From positions 1 through 6,142 of the forward strand of contig JAHFBD010000140.1 in NCBI GenBank assembly GCA_023250175.1: a DNA stretch of 6,142 bases. Reading direction: 5' to 3'. This stretch comes from Candidatus Melainabacteria bacterium (lineage in GTDB: Bacteria; Cyanobacteriota; Vampirovibrionia; 2-02-FULL-35-15). This document shows positions 5,467 to 6,142 of this stretch, one piece after another. Under the pieces are notes generated by a model. It did not search any database. It had not been told where the DNA came from and worked only from the letters and a program-made list of their open reading frames with translations. Every line of letters starts with the position of its first letter. The stretch's first letter is position 1. The position numbers and the translations under genes were made by a program.

Positions 5467-6105
5467 TTATTGTTTTATTGTAGGCCTTGGGAGACTGAAG
5501 ATATCTGTAACTCTACAATAATCTGCTCCTCCTAGTCTACCAATAGGTTTTAATTTGTTTAAGATGATTTTACCATCTTTATAGACTTCCTCGCTGGCAT
5601 GAAAATAAACAACCTCACCAATTACGATAGAACCAGCACCAGGTTTATTTCCTATTTCAATTAGATGTAATAGTTTGCACTCCATGTTTATCTTAGATTC
5701 TTTTACAAGTGGTGGCTTGACAATTTTGCTTGGTGAAGGAGTTAGATTTGTTTCTTTAAACTCATCTACTTCAGAAGGATATTCAGCAGAACTTTGATTC
5801 ATTTTTTCGGCAAACTCTTCTGAAACAATATTAACAACAAATTCTTTATTTGCTTTTATATTTTTTAAGGTATCTTTTTCTTGTCCGTCAGAGCCACGGA
5901 TTACAGGACAAAAAAGAACAGTCATTGGTTCAGAACATACACCATTAAAAAAGCTAAAGGGCGCAACATTATAAATGCCATTGGTGCTGATTGTTGAAAT
6001 AAAACCAATTGGTCTTGGAACTATTGAGCCAATAAGCAGTTTGTATCTGTCCTGAAAAGGAATCTCTTTTGTGTTAATTGAAATTTTACTAATTGTTTCT
6101 GACAT
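5467..6105 (-). CDS. Flavin reductase-like FMN-binding protein (DIM6/NTAB family)
   Basis: This complete 212-residue protein of the flavin reductase-like domain family has the usual family length. Key segments are GSIVPRPIGFISTIS (26-40), NVAPFSFFNGVCSEP (46-60), where the NxAPFS motif belongs to the FMN-binding part of the split-barrel fold, KDTLKNIKANKEFVVNIV (77-94), GEVVYFH (163-169) and RLGGADY (190-196). Family members bind FMN and either reduce free flavin with NAD(P)H for a partner oxygenase or act as flavoredoxin-like electron carriers; which applies here is not readable. It is soluble and is the first gene of the three-gene run, 4 bp before the CoA-transferase. No Shine-Dalgarno is seen before the ATG at 6105, and -10-like sequences lie very close, so the transcript may have a very short leader or none. 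Confidence 0.93.
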   Translation of the reverse strand: MSETISKISINTKEIPFQDRYKLLIGSIVPRPIGFISTISTNGIYNVAPFSFFNGVCSEPMTVLFCPVIRGSDGQEKDTLKNIKANKEFVVNIVSEEFAEKMNQSSAEYPSEVDEFKETNLTPSPSKIVKPPLVKESKINMECKLLHLIEIGNKPGAGSIVIGEVVYFHASEEVYKDGKIILNKLKPIGRLGGADYCRVTDIFSLPRPTIKQ

Positions 6106-6111
6106 TAGATA

Positions 6112-6127
6112 ATTATATCGTATAATA
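6112..6127 (-). promoter_or_regulatory. Candidate -10 region(s) for the three-gene operon
   Basis: On the minus strand, TATTAT (6127-6122) and TATAAT (6117-6112) lie 17-22 and 7-12 bases upstream of the ATG at 6105. Use of the inner box would start transcription at or next to the ATG, giving a leaderless mRNA; the outer one would leave about ten bases. The -35 region would lie at or beyond the window edge, so no full promoter can be judged. The stretch is nearly all A and T, so chance matches are expected. Confidence 0.35.
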
Positions 6128-6142
6128 TTTCTATTTTTTTCG

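Overview
This is a gene-dense, AT-rich bacterial window. Sampled lines are about 22-35% G+C across most of it and about 43-45% in the leftmost gene. ATG and TTG starts, A/T-ending codons and tightly packed genes fit a bacterium with a low-GC genome. The enzyme families are widespread in Proteobacteria and do not fix the taxon. A host-associated gamma- or alphaproteobacterium is a guess prompted by the two lineage-specific, effector-like hypothetical proteins, not a conclusion.

Layout. Positions 1-1798 (minus strand) are the first 599 codons of a large protein that runs off the left edge. It has a Pro/Gln-rich N-terminus with short repeats, a long charged helical region, two Gly/Ala-rich hydrophobic stretches and a second disordered linker. 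A 118-bp divergent intergenic region (1799-1916) holds a promoter and ribosome binding site candidate for that gene, and a hairpin touching the start codon of the next. Positions 1917-2834 (plus strand) encode an unrecognised 305-residue protein built around two diverged copies of an approximately 78-residue helical module.

The right half (2771-6105, minus strand) is one compact gene run, transcribed right to left: a flavin reductase-like FMN protein, a single-chain glutaconate-type CoA-transferase with both subunits fused, and a DUF692 enzyme (MbnB/TglH/ChrH-like multinuclear iron oxidase family). The gaps are 4 bp and then an 11-bp overlap, so co-transcription is very likely and translation of the DUF692 gene is probably coupled to the CoA-transferase. 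The 3' end of the DUF692 gene overlaps the 305-residue gene tail to tail by 64 bp, with no recognisable terminator between them.

How the genes work together. The three-enzyme run suggests a small metabolic or modification pathway combining an acyl-CoA transfer step, a flavin-dependent redox step and an iron-dependent oxidation. The substrate cannot be read from the sequence. No RiPP precursor peptide or DUF692 partner protein is visible, so a RiPP role is not supported here. The two left-hand proteins look structural, secreted or effector-like by architecture only. No RNA genes, CRISPR arrays, insertion sequences or prophage integration genes were found.
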